Position numbers and translations under genes: made by a program
DNA from: Candidatus Muiribacterium halophilum
Lineage (GTDB): Bacteria > Muiribacteriota > Muiribacteriia > Muiribacteriales > Muiribacteriaceae
DNA: 8,112 bases
Direction: 5' to 3'
Assembly (NCBI GenBank): GCA_023228995.1
Contig: JALOAD010000090.1
Coordinates: 1 to 8,112, forward strand
Shown: piece by piece, positions 1 through 7,768 of the stretch
How positions within the stretch are numbered: position 1 is the first letter of the stretch
Layout: each line of letters starts with the position of its first letter
Notes under the pieces: model-generated
The model's input: the letters and a program-made list of their open reading frames with translations, nothing else
What the model was told of the DNA's origin: nothing
Database searches by the model: none

Positions 1-26
1 GATGTACTTCAAACTAGGAGTATATT

Positions 27-43
27 AATGTTCAGTGAACATT
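27..43. promoter_or_regulatory. 17-bp perfect palindrome, operator-like, left copy
   Basis: AATGTTCAGTGAACATT is a perfect dyad around a central G. The same 17 bases recur at 7789-7805, inside a longer palindrome. Uninterrupted dyads of this size are typical operators of TetR-family and other dimeric repressors, but no regulator gene is in the window, so that role is inferred. A coding reading also exists: AGGAG at 16-20 lies 7 nt before the ATG at 28, which opens a 17-codon frame (MFSEHYICEKNYMDVIF, stop 79-81). The right copy begins MFSEHF in the same frame, so the shared bases could instead be a relic of a duplicated coding sequence. The rest of 1-138 shows no terminator with a T tract and no other gene. 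Confidence 0.5.
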
Positions 44-138
44 ATATTTGTGAAAAAAATTATATGGATGTGATTTTTTGAACGTTAGTAATAATTTCTA
101 TTTTTTATCGAAATTTGAATATTATTGGTTTTTTCTAT

Positions 139-2778
139 TTAGTAGACTTTTTCAACAGCCTGATTGTTTTCAACATTAATTACTCCAGCAACGGTTAAAT
201 TTGTAATTTCAAAACCATTATTAAATGTAAAAGGTTCTTCAATAAAATGAACCTGAAAAGTCATGTATTTACCATCTGATTTATCTTCCTTAAGAATAAC
301 ATTACCCTTAAGGTTGTATATTTTATCGCTTATATTATCTATAGTATTTGGATTCCAAAATTCTTCCTGATTAGTTGTCTGATTCCAAGTCTTTGTGGTA
401 TTAAAATCGAGATTCCAGAATTCAGGTTTTGTTGAAACTCCAAAAGTGTTAATATCCATAACTGGAGCTATTAATTTATTAGTAATAACAGTATTAAGAT
501 TATTTTTTAATTCCCATTTATTATTAATTTCATTAAACTCTGCTGAACAATGAACTACCATCCAGGTTCTAGTATCATTATCAAATATTACTTTTGCATT
601 AATATCCATTGGCTGTCCGATAAATTTATCAAAATTAAAATCTCCACCTTGATAAACATTACCGATGACAAAAATCAATGGTTCAGTTTCAAATTTACTG
701 ATATTATTTATATCAATTGCACCATTTAAAAGAACTGCAGATGGCGGTCTTATAAATCCGTCCATTTCAAATTCTTTATCAACTACATTTGTTTTTAATG
801 AATATTCATTGAGAGAAATTGATGGTAATCCATGTCTTTCAATAGCTACCTTTTTTGCCCAAACTCCATCATCATGAATTTTATAAAACCACAATCCACT
901 ACTGTTTTGAGCATCAAATCCGGTTTTATTAATTGAATCTTCATTTTGTATATTTTCATTCCAATAATTTATTTTTGCTTCAGAATCTATCATTTCCCAC
1001 AAATTAACCTGATCATCTGGTGTATAAACCCTAGCATAAGCAATTCTTGCACCTGTAAGAGGTTCAACTATTTCATAAGGAAAACTTTCATTAGGATATT
1101 CTGTATCTGTATGTGGTGTTGAAAGCTCTTTAAGTCTTCCCCATGTTCCAAAACCTTCTCCAGCAACATTCATCATTGGTAGAGGTTTTTCAATATCAAG
1201 AACCATCATTGAAACAAAAAGCTCTCCCATTGTATTACACTGTTCAGGTGTCCATCCAAGTTGTTGTGATGTATTAACTAAATTAAAAGCTGTTTTAAAT
1301 AAGCTTGCAAAATCATCAAGAAGTTTTTTTACATTATCTGCTTTTGTTTGCAATTCTCCTTCTGCAAACTCCATATAATTTTCAACAATATCTAATAGAT
1401 CTGCATAACCTTCATTGCCAAAATCAGCATAGCTAAAAATAAGGTTATATGTTGTTTTACTAGCTAAAAGAGTATCCATACCCTCATTAATCTTGACAAA
1501 AACATCACTTTCTATTTTACTAATAAAAGTATTTCTCTTAGTTTCATCTGTAATACCAATTAAAATAAACTCTCCAAGTTTAATAGAAGCAAGTTTTTCT
1601 AATTCTTTACTAGCAATTTCCATATATTGCTCTGCTTCCTCTGGAGTAGAGAAGTTTTTTGATCTAATTGTTAAAACAAATTCATCAATTTTATTTTGTA
1701 ATTTCGAAAGGTCTAAAGTAGTAAGTTTAAAAGCATTTTTAGCATTAACCATTCTGTTTTTGAATCTTAGAATTTCATTTACCATTAAATCAAGAGAACT
1801 CCCGATTTTATTATCATTAACCATGGTATTGAAAGCATTTTTTACCTTAGTAGCTTCTTCAAAAGTTACTAATTTACCATTAATTGTTATATTCCCAGAA
1901 CTTATATCTGTTGCTACCTTATTTATTTCATTTTTTTTAGCTTTTAACATTGAATCTACACTTGATTCTTCATATCCGTTTTCAAGTGCCCATGCTCTTA
2001 ATTTATATTCATATATTTTCCAAGCTTTATCTTCTTCAGGATACTTTCCATTTTCTATGCCTTCCATGATTTCCTGTGAAAGTTGAAAAGCCATATCATT
2101 AAGACTTGTATATTGAGCTGTAGTAAAACCTAATCTTGTTGCAAGTGATTTTTCATTAGCTATTACTACAATAAAAGCATTTGTAATAACTTCAACATCA
2201 GAAGCATTAAGTTTTGCTAGAGTTGATGGTGGTATTTTTGCCAAAATTTCAGCAATATTTATTTCACTTGTTTTATTTTGTTTAGCAGCAGCTTTAACTA
2301 TTAAAGCTTTATTTGAAGTTGAAGGTGTAATAGTTTCTGCTGTTGTTGTTCCTGATTTAACATAAGGAATAACATTTGCCATAAAAAAATCCTTATCAGT
2401 TTCATCATATATTTTAACAATCAAATTCTTCCTCAAAGACTCAGGTATTACAACATCTGTGAAATTATAACTTCCTTTATCTCCATCAAGATTTACAGGA
2501 TTAATTCCAGTTATTGGGATTAATTCACCTTGGTTGTTGTAATAAGCAATTATAGCTTTTTTACCGGAAAATTCTCCAGCTTTCATCTGAACTCTATTTG
2601 GTCCTAATCTAATAGGAGCTCCAGTTCCTCCAGTTACTCCAGTAACCAAACCTGAAATTGTAGATGTTACAGTTGGGTCAATAGGAGCTGATTTACTGCT
2701 ACCTCCACATCCTGCAACTGCTAGTATAAACATTAAAATAAATGCCATACTTAAAATTTTTGCTGTTTTTCTTTGCAT
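139..2778 (-). CDS. Large lipoprotein of unknown function (lipoA)
   Basis: The product is 879 residues. Residues 1-24 form a lipoprotein signal peptide: a basic start (MQRKTAK), a hydrophobic core and the lipobox VAGC with lipidated Cys24, followed by a Gly/Ser linker. There is no Asp at +2, so under the enterobacterial rule it would go to the outer membrane. Residues ~39-145 look like a small beta-sandwich of the carboxypeptidase-regulatory/prealbumin type (ISGLV near 41, GAPIRLGP at 53-60, GSYNFTDVVIP at 102-112). Residues ~170-510 are largely helical and rich in Lys/Glu, with stretches suggesting amphipathic or coiled helices. Residues ~540-879 look beta-rich and aromatic, with EFWN occurring twice (786-789 and 806-809). 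Apart from Cys24 there are two cysteines, 514 and 744. I see no catalytic motif. The start is fixed by the signal peptide and by a GGAGG site 8 nt upstream. The gene has its own promoter and is probably monocistronic. Lipoprotein status is well supported; function is unknown. Confidence 0.93.
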   Translation of the reverse strand: MQRKTAKILSMAFILMFILAVAGCGGSSKSAPIDPTVTSTISGLVTGVTGGTGAPIRLGPNRVQMKAGEFSGKKAIIAYYNNQGELIPITGINPVNLDGDKGSYNFTDVVIPESLRKNLIVKIYDETDKDFFMANVIPYVKSGTTTAETITPSTSNKALIVKAAAKQNKTSEINIAEILAKIPPSTLAKLNASDVEVITNAFIVVIANEKSLATRLGFTTAQYTSLNDMAFQLSQEIMEGIENGKYPEEDKAWKIYEYKLRAWALENGYEESSVDSMLKAKKNEINKVATDISSGNITINGKLVTFEEATKVKNAFNTMVNDNKIGSSLDLMVNEILRFKNRMVNAKNAFKLTTLDLSKLQNKIDEFVLTIRSKNFSTPEEAEQYMEIASKELEKLASIKLGEFILIGITDETKRNTFISKIESDVFVKINEGMDTLLASKTTYNLIFSYADFGNEGYADLLDIVENYMEFAEGELQTKADNVKKLLDDFASLFKTAFNLVNTSQQLGWTPEQCNTMGELFVSMMVLDIEKPLPMMNVAGEGFGTWGRLKELSTPHTDTEYPNESFPYEIVEPLTGARIAYARVYTPDDQVNLWEMIDSEAKINYWNENIQNEDSINKTGFDAQNSSGLWFYKIHDDGVWAKKVAIERHGLPSISLNEYSLKTNVVDKEFEMDGFIRPPSAVLLNGAIDINNISKFETEPLIFVIGNVYQGGDFNFDKFIGQPMDINAKVIFDNDTRTWMVVHCSAEFNEINNKWELKNNLNTVITNKLIAPVMDINTFGVSTKPEFWNLDFNTTKTWNQTTNQEEFWNPNTIDNISDKIYNLKGNVILKEDKSDGKYMTFQVHFIEEPFTFNNGFEITNLTVAGVINVENNQAVEKVY

Positions 2779-2786
2779 TTTTGCAA

Positions 2787-2791
2787 CCTCC
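2787..2791 (-). promoter_or_regulatory. Ribosome binding site of lipoA
   Basis: The minus strand reads GGAGG, 8 nt before the ATG at 2778, within the context ACGGAGGT. The same eight bases at the same distance precede the other lipoprotein gene at 4228. This fixes the start of the 879-residue protein. Confidence 0.85.
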
Positions 2792-2837
2792 GTAATTTTT
2801 TTTATTTTTTAGCTAAAAAAAGCTTAAAATTAAAATT

Positions 2838-2868
2838 AAAAAAGGTTCAGAACAAAATCCGAACCTTT
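2838..2868 (-). terminator. Terminator-type hairpin upstream of lipoA
   Basis: On the minus strand AAAGGTTC (2868-2861) pairs with GAACCTTT (2848-2841) around a 12-nt loop. The arm runs into six T residues, followed by further T-rich sequence. This is the layout of an intrinsic terminator for minus-strand transcripts, which would come from the GT9-like gene ending at 3208. The left arm overlaps the predicted -10 of the lipoA promoter, and the predicted start falls in the loop. RNA begun there would therefore lack the left arm and could not form the hairpin. Read-through RNA would form it. The stem and T tract are visible; activity is inferred. Confidence 0.6.
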
Positions 2869-2893
2869 ATAACATTTTCATAGTTTCTATCAA
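2866..2893 (-). promoter_or_regulatory. Sigma70-like promoter of lipoA
   Basis: The minus strand carries TTGATA (2893-2888), a 16-nt spacer and TATAAA (2871-2866). Each hexamer matches the sigma70 consensus at 5 of 6 positions. Transcription would start near 2859, giving a leader of about 80 nt. The -35 hexamer is part of the first unit of the 15-bp palindromic repeat, so a protein bound to the palindrome would block it. Confidence 0.6.
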
Positions 2894-2929
2894 TGATAGT
2901 TCTATCAATGATAGTTCTATCAATGATAG
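2885..2929. repeat. Three tandem 15-bp palindromic units, tetO-like
   Basis: TTCTATCAATGATAG occurs three times head to tail, at 2885-2899, 2900-2914 and 2915-2929, with no mismatch. Each unit contains the 13-bp dyad CTATCAATGATAG. Read on the minus strand this is CTATCATTGATAG, the core of Tn10 tet operator O1 as known from the literature. Each junction between units is also a dyad (GATAG-TT-CTATC). The array overlaps the -35 of the lipoA promoter. It may be a multi-site operator. Because all units are identical, it could also vary in copy number by replication slippage. Confidence 0.85.
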
Positions 2930-3207
2930 GTTTATTATTTTAATTTTCATTATTCAATTCCAACCTATAAATTAATCACAAAATTAATTTAACATTATGA
3001 ATTAATAATAAGCTTTTTCAAAGGCATATGTCAATAGTATGAATTATATTATTTGGTAACGCTAATATCTTACTAAAATTAAATTAATAGGTTTATATTC
3101 AAATATTTAGTTGATAATTAATTACATTTTTGGTATTTTTTTAATGGAATTTTAATTAGATTGATATATTTCTAATCTTTACAGCTTATATTTTATAATA
3201 TATAAAT
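2930..3207. other. AT-rich intergenic stretch without a gene
   Basis: This is the 3' side of the GT9-like gene. No reading frame of useful length and no RNA gene is recognisable. The only structures are weak A/T-only dyads, such as ATTAATT (2983-2989) with AATTAAT (3000-3006). No strong terminator lies directly after the GT9-like gene; the nearest is the hairpin at 2838-2868. Confidence 0.6.
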
Positions 3208-4059
3208 TTATTGATTTTGTATAAGAATTTTATCGATTCGAGAAATTATTTCTTTTTCAATATTATCATTAATAAGTTGAAATATACCGGTAAATTCAGG
3301 TTTATCTTCATTATTTATCATAATTGTATTTTTATTTATAATTTGAGATAAATATAAAAAATCTGAATTTACACCAGCGACCAAATTACAATATTGTCCA
3401 ACAAAAGCTATATCATTATAATCATGTCTACCAATTAAATTAAATATAGAGTCAAATACATCAAAAGCTTTTGACTGTCTTTTAAATTTTTCATTGCCAA
3501 ATAAAACAACTGATCCGTTATATTTTTTTATAAACTCAGAAACTATATATAAAAACACTTCAATTTTTACATTACTTTTATCTGAAAACGGTATTATTCC
3601 AATAAGTGGAGATTTAACTTTACCTAATTTACAAGTATGACCTATTGGAAAATGCCATTTTATATTAGTATTTAAAAAATTAATCTGAGCATTTCTCATA
3701 ATATCATGATAGATTTCATTAAATAGCAATGATGTTTTTTTACATTTATAAAAGTAATCATTGTATTTTAAAAAGGTTTTTCTGAGAAAAACAGATGAAT
3801 TTCTACGAAAATCAAGAATTTTTTCAAATACTATTTTTCTTAACTCACTAATTAAAGTCCATTCACCAAATATACCTAAATCCTCTGGAATCATTATTTT
3901 TTCATCAACAAATTCCCAATTATTAACAATTGAACTAAATCTTTTTTGACATATTAAGTATATACATGAATTATTGAATTTATTTTTAACTTCTCTAATA
4001 GCAGGTTCTAGAAAAATTATATCTTTTAAAGTGTTTTCAGCTATTATTAGAATATTCAT
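3208..4059 (-). CDS. Degenerate GT9 (heptosyltransferase)-like protein
   Basis: From the ATG at 4059 the product is 283 residues and follows the GT9 glycosyltransferase plan. It has an N-terminal Rossmann strand (MNILIIAENTLKD), then the counterpart of GDVxxxxPAxxxLK (DIIFLEPAIREVKNKF), a VDE segment after the second strand, and a C-terminal half opening with LIGIIPFSDKSN, then GSVVLFGNEK and a segment like NLIGRHDYNDIAFVGQYCNLVAG. Active members add heptose or other sugars to LPS or surface glycans in the cytoplasm, with a D-[ST]-G-x-x-H signature near the C-terminus. Here that site reads NSDFLYLS, and the GD of the first loop reads KD. The protein is also shorter than the usual ~330-350 residues, so activity is doubtful. 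The start is uncertain: an upstream in-frame ATG at 4134 has AGAGGA 12 nt before it and would add 25 mostly hydrophobic residues, whereas the ATG at 4059 fits the family but lacks a clear ribosome site. The gene is extremely AT-rich (6 G+C in 3301-3360). Confidence 0.75.
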   Translation of the reverse strand: MNILIIAENTLKDIIFLEPAIREVKNKFNNSCIYLICQKRFSSIVNNWEFVDEKIMIPEDLGIFGEWTLISELRKIVFEKILDFRRNSSVFLRKTFLKYNDYFYKCKKTSLLFNEIYHDIMRNAQINFLNTNIKWHFPIGHTCKLGKVKSPLIGIIPFSDKSNVKIEVFLYIVSEFIKKYNGSVVLFGNEKFKRQSKAFDVFDSIFNLIGRHDYNDIAFVGQYCNLVAGVNSDFLYLSQIINKNTIMINNEDKPEFTGIFQLINDNIEKEIISRIDKILIQNQ

Positions 4060-4159
4060 ATAGATATAATCGACAAAACTAATAGTAAATATAAATTGAA
4101 TTTGCAAAGAGTATACACTTAATAAGAAAAACATCAGCTGTTACTTTCCTCTTTTTTAT

Positions 4160-4188
4160 TTGACTTTAGTATTTATTTTTTTTAAACT
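4160..4188 (+). promoter_or_regulatory. Sigma70-like promoter of lipoB
   Basis: TTGACT (4160-4165), a 17-nt spacer and TAAACT (4183-4188) lie 40 bases before the lipoB start codon. The -35 matches 5 of 6 consensus positions and the -10 matches 4 of 6, with ideal spacing. Transcription would begin near 4195. No operator-like dyad is seen here, in contrast to the lipoA promoter. Confidence 0.5.
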
Positions 4189-4214
4189 ATCTTTATATTT
4201 AAACAATTAAAAAC

Positions 4215-4219
4215 GGAGG
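4215..4219 (+). promoter_or_regulatory. Ribosome binding site of lipoB
   Basis: GGAGG lies 8 nt before the ATG at 4228, in the same ACGGAGGT context as the site of lipoA. It fixes the start. Confidence 0.85.
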
Positions 4220-4227
4220 TAACATTA

Positions 4228-7200
4228 ATGTTAAAAAAAACACAATTAATTAGCTTGTTTATAGTTTCCTTGCTAATATTTTTAACTGCTTGTGGTGGTG
4301 GTAGCTCATCAACCACTGATCTTAATCCAATCATTGCAAAACTTTCTGGTAATTTATTTGAATCAGAAAGTCTTGGAGCTCCTAAAAGAGCTACAAAAAT
4401 AATTGATACTATAACAGGTCAATTTCTTTTTGGCGGTATAACTAAAGATATAACTATGGGTTCAAACGGACTTTTTTATGTAGAATTAAAAACCTTAGAT
4501 CTTGTGCAGCTTGTTGCTGCATCAGGCATAGATATTTCAGGAGAAGATGTTCTTGGTAAAAACTTTTCTGACCTTGGTAATATTAGTGCTCAGGATATAA
4601 TTGAAAAATATTCTGTAAGATTAAAATTCGTAATTAACGGTGAAACTGCTAATATAGCTCTTCCACCAAGTGTTCTTGAAAAAAACAAAACTACTGTACT
4701 TCCTAAACTTATTCTTAAAAAGGTAGATGGTAAATTTAAATATATGGTTCAGAATGGCGAAGGTACTCCAATAATTAGTAATGCTGGAGATTTTTTAGAT
4801 GAACTTAATCTTCAAACAAAAAACTATGATACTCTAGTATCAGCTCTTTCTAATGTAGATAAAACACTTATTAGTTTTATTGATAACGTAAATACTACTA
4901 CTGATGACATTACAAACGCAATTACTCCTACTGCTAGTCCAACTAATACAATAACTCGATCAAATATAGAATCTAGAGCTTTTTATTTTGAAAATGGTGA
5001 TAATGTATCAATAATAGGTTTTGGAGCTATAAAAACTGATATTACCGAATTAGATTATGTTGAAACTTTTTTGCATTATGATGGTTCAACTTATACACCT
5101 TATAAAGTAGAAGGTACAGTTGAAGTAGTGGACGGTTTTCTATCAAAACATATAGCTACTGTTAATGATACTGTTTGGGATAGTGTTGATTCTGCTACTA
5201 AAACATTACTTGGTGATACAGACGAAATTACTGGTGTTGAATATTATAAAGCTACCAATGATTTTGGAATATATTCATACAATGATACAACTGGTAATAC
5301 TAATCTTTGGAGAGTTTTTCAACCTTCAACCTTAGATGATTTTAAAGATGGTGGGTTCTTTGCTCCTGGCAATGTTTTTATAAGTCATGATGGTAATATA
5401 CTTGAAGCAATAGATTCTAATTCAGACTCAACTTCAGATAAACTTGTTGAAAACGGAAATCCAGTAGGTTTATCCATTGATGCAAATAATGTAATTACAC
5501 TTGGTACAAATAAAATATGGAGATTCGCTGCTTCTCCAACTAATCTTATTAGTAATCCAGAACTTTTAATTTTTGAATACGATGGTTCAGGAGCTTTAAC
5601 AGATTTCTCCAAAGCTACAATAACCAAAAAAACTCCTCTTACTCTTAATGATGATGCAATCTCAGGTAAAGTATATGTCGCAATAATACCTGGAGTTATT
5701 GATAACAATTATTATACTCTTTATTTTAAAGATAATAATAAAGTTGATATAAAAAAATATAATGAATTTAATTCTATTAGTGTATCTACTACTGATATAA
5801 ACTGGACATTTGGCATAAATAAGACTATAATGCTTGGTGCAATTCCTACAATTCCAGAACTTAATAATGCATATTTGCTTCTTACTTATAAAATTGATCC
5901 TGATACAACAACCGCAAGTGGTTATTCACTAACTGCTCAATTTGCTGATAATTCAGGTGCAAATACTACTAAAAAAACAATAATAATGAGAGAAGCAACT
6001 GCTTTTGCTCCAGCTGATTATAATGATAAAAATTTTAGCATAACAAATCAGGAAGATAAACTTTTAGCTATGTTAAATTTCACAGACAACAAAATGTATG
6101 ATAATGAACTTGATATTTGGGTTGAATTTACTCCTACATTAGCAACACTTTCATTGGGAGATTCTGCTTCGCTTAATTATCTTAATCTAAATACTTTAGG
6201 TTCTGATATTAATATATTCAAACTTGAAAAAACAAGTACAGGATTCATAGCTGCATTTGTTGAAAATGGCGAAATAGAACTTTTGAATATTATAGAAACT
6301 TCAACAATATCAGTTGATGTTGCTACAAATTTCTATAAAACAACTTTTGAAAACACAGATCCTTGGGATTGGATATCTTTTGAGATGTATAATCTTACTG
6401 AAACCACTGATTCAACTGGAACTTATACTTATACAAAATTTACTCCAAATGCTAAAACAGAAAGTTCTGGAACATATGCTATATCAGACAGAGATGTTGT
6501 TGAAGAAAGATATACACTTACTTTTACCGCAACTTCAGGAGCAGCTCCAAATGCTATGAGAGTTGATTATACAGATATGTATGGTCCAATGGCAGCTTTT
6601 GAAGATATGGCTGATAATGATGATGCTAATGTAGGTTGGGATTGCTGGCTTGTATCAAGAGTAGCTGATACTGATAAAAATAAATTTGTTGATACAAACT
6701 CAGAAGATAGATCTGTAATTGATATTAAAAACAATCTATATTATTATTGGGAACAGGCTATTGGAGGAGAAGAAACTTATACAACAGTAAATATAACTTT
6801 AGGTGATATTCCTGGAGGAAATACTCTTACAGAATCTAATGGAAATATTACTTATTTTTATTCAATAGGACATTTTGGATTTGGTAATCCTTCTGGACCA
6901 CTTGTATATTTTGATGCTACAACAGGAAATTACGAGTATGATGATTTTAATTGGGATAAATCTCTTGATTCACTTAATGATAACTCAGTATTAGTTGATG
7001 CAACTTACTGTGCATACTTTAAAGATCCACGAACAGGAACAGGAACTCCAACCTGGGAAGAACTTCATTTGATGACAGTATTAGGAACAAATATAACTGA
7101 TTTAAAATACGATTCAGCTGAAGATACTGCTATTGAAGAAGGTACAATGACTTGGACATCTGTAGACGATACACTTCTTCAAATAAGTGTAGGTGGACAA

Positions 7201-7599
7201 ACAATGAATGGTGTACTTACAGCTTCAAACGCAACTAATGGAGAACATACAATAAAAATGATTTCATCTGATGCGATTTTCTATGAAACAGTACCTGTTA
7301 CAGAAAATCTTATATCAGACAACGCATTAAATATAATACTAACTGAGGAAGATGGCACTGGAACTACTGGTACAATTGCTCTTAGTTTTGCAGCCAATAA
7401 AACTCTTACTGGCTCAATTGCTGGAGATTGGGAAGTCACAAATGGTGTAGTTAAGTTAACTGGGAACGATGCTAAAGAATATTATATTTATAGACTTAAA
7501 AAACCTGTTACAGGACCTGCAGGATTTAATTTCTTTATAAAAATTGTTAATCCTGACGGAACAAGTTCAATCGAAAGAGGTACCACAACAATAAATTAA
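4228..7599 (+). CDS. Very large lipoprotein of unknown function (lipoB)
   Basis: The product is 1123 residues. Residues 1-22 are a lipoprotein signal peptide: MLKK, a hydrophobic core and the lipobox LTAC with Cys22, followed by GGGSSS. Residues ~38-95 resemble the N-terminal beta-domain of lipoA (LSGNLF, then GAPKRA at 50-55). The remainder is predicted largely beta, rich in Thr, Asn and Asp, as in exported proteins. Two acidic loops match the DxNxDxxxD/DxDxNxxxD pattern of calcium-binding loops: D396-N398-D400-D404 and D814-D816-N818-D822. The C-terminal part (~960-1120) contains strand-turn segments of the form GTMTWTSVDDTLLQISVGG and GDWEVTNGVVKLTG, which resemble lipocalin-like or other small beta-barrel modules in bacterial lipoproteins. 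Only two cysteines besides Cys22 are present, 806 and 928, so one disulfide is possible. No catalytic motif is recognised. The gene is divergent from the GT9-like gene, has its own promoter and ends 13 nt before a strong terminator, so it is likely monocistronic. Confidence 0.93.
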   Translation: MLKKTQLISLFIVSLLIFLTACGGGSSSTTDLNPIIAKLSGNLFESESLGAPKRATKIIDTITGQFLFGGITKDITMGSNGLFYVELKTLDLVQLVAASGIDISGEDVLGKNFSDLGNISAQDIIEKYSVRLKFVINGETANIALPPSVLEKNKTTVLPKLILKKVDGKFKYMVQNGEGTPIISNAGDFLDELNLQTKNYDTLVSALSNVDKTLISFIDNVNTTTDDITNAITPTASPTNTITRSNIESRAFYFENGDNVSIIGFGAIKTDITELDYVETFLHYDGSTYTPYKVEGTVEVVDGFLSKHIATVNDTVWDSVDSATKTLLGDTDEITGVEYYKATNDFGIYSYNDTTGNTNLWRVFQPSTLDDFKDGGFFAPGNVFISHDGNILEAIDSNSDSTSDKLVENGNPVGLSIDANNVITLGTNKIWRFAASPTNLISNPELLIFEYDGSGALTDFSKATITKKTPLTLNDDAISGKVYVAIIPGVIDNNYYTLYFKDNNKVDIKKYNEFNSISVSTTDINWTFGINKTIMLGAIPTIPELNNAYLLLTYKIDPDTTTASGYSLTAQFADNSGANTTKKTIIMREATAFAPADYNDKNFSITNQEDKLLAMLNFTDNKMYDNELDIWVEFTPTLATLSLGDSASLNYLNLNTLGSDINIFKLEKTSTGFIAAFVENGEIELLNIIETSTISVDVATNFYKTTFENTDPWDWISFEMYNLTETTDSTGTYTYTKFTPNAKTESSGTYAISDRDVVEERYTLTFTATSGAAPNAMRVDYTDMYGPMAAFEDMADNDDANVGWDCWLVSRVADTDKNKFVDTNSEDRSVIDIKNNLYYYWEQAIGGEETYTTVNITLGDIPGGNTLTESNGNITYFYSIGHFGFGNPSGPLVYFDATTGNYEYDDFNWDKSLDSLNDNSVLVDATYCAYFKDPRTGTGTPTWEELHLMTVLGTNITDLKYDSAEDTAIEEGTMTWTSVDDTLLQISVGGQTMNGVLTASNATNGEHTIKMISSDAIFYETVPVTENLISDNALNIILTEEDGTGTTGTIALSFAANKTLTGSIAGDWEVTNGVVKLTGNDAKEYYIYRLKKPVTGPAGFNFFIKIVNPDGTSSIERGTTTIN

Positions 7600-7612
7600 T
7601 TTATTTGATTTT

Positions 7613-7643
7613 AAAAAGGCTACCTGCAGGTAGCCTTTTTTTT
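7613..7643 (+). terminator. Intrinsic terminator of lipoB
   Basis: Positions 7613-7640 form a perfect 28-bp palindrome. The core GGCTACC/GGTAGCC surrounds a TGCA centre and is flanked by five A and five T; the T run extends to eight (7636-7643). It begins 13 nt after the lipoB stop codon. The five A on the left would give a short T tract on the opposite strand, so weak bidirectional action is possible. Confidence 0.93.
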
Positions 7644-7683
7644 ATCTATTTTATTATTTCCTTGAAAAAAAGATAAAGTCTAG

Positions 7684-7710
7684 ATTCCTAAACTGGTCAG
7701 GAATGACCAG
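7684..7710. repeat. Short inverted repeat, copy 1 of 3
   Basis: CTGGTC (7693-7698) pairs with GACCAG (7705-7710) around AGGAAT. That same AGGAAT (7699-7704) can instead pair with ATTCCT (7684-7689), so two mutually exclusive hairpins are drawn from one segment. CTGGTCAGGAAT recurs exactly at 7988-7999, and with one change at 8086-8097. There is no T tract, so this is not an obvious terminator. Confidence 0.6.
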
Positions 7711-7768
7711 CTCTGTAAAACAATTAAGAATTAACAATTTAAAGCTAAAAAAAATCTTTTGTATTTTG

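Noticed and set aside
27-43. LexA (SOS box) site
   Set aside because: The Gram-positive LexA box is GAAC-N4-GTTC; here the arms are in the opposite order (GTTC-N3-GAAC).
93-115. Hairpin AATTTC/GAAATT as a lipoA terminator
   Set aside because: The stem is short and nearly all A-T, with no T tract following on the minus strand.
665-877. 70-codon open frame on the plus strand
   Set aside because: Antisense shadow within lipoA with no start signals or recognisable protein pattern.
1493-2086. 197-codon open frame on the plus strand
   Set aside because: It lies wholly inside lipoA on the opposite strand; the Leu/Ser/Phe-rich product is a complement of a Lys/Glu/Asn-rich gene, and it has no ribosome site of its own.
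2885-2929. CRISPR-like tandem repeat
   Set aside because: The units are 15 bp and abut without spacers, so it is a tandem operator-like array and not a CRISPR.
3761-3949. 62-codon open frame on the plus strand
   Set aside because: Antisense to the GT9-like gene; the GT9 pattern on the minus strand is convincing and this frame has no features.
5385-5708. 107-codon open frame on the minus strand
   Set aside because: Antisense shadow within lipoB.
6314-6559. 81-codon open frame on the plus strand
   Set aside because: Same-strand alternative frame of lipoB with a low-complexity Leu/Gln product, as expected from shifted Thr/Ala codons.
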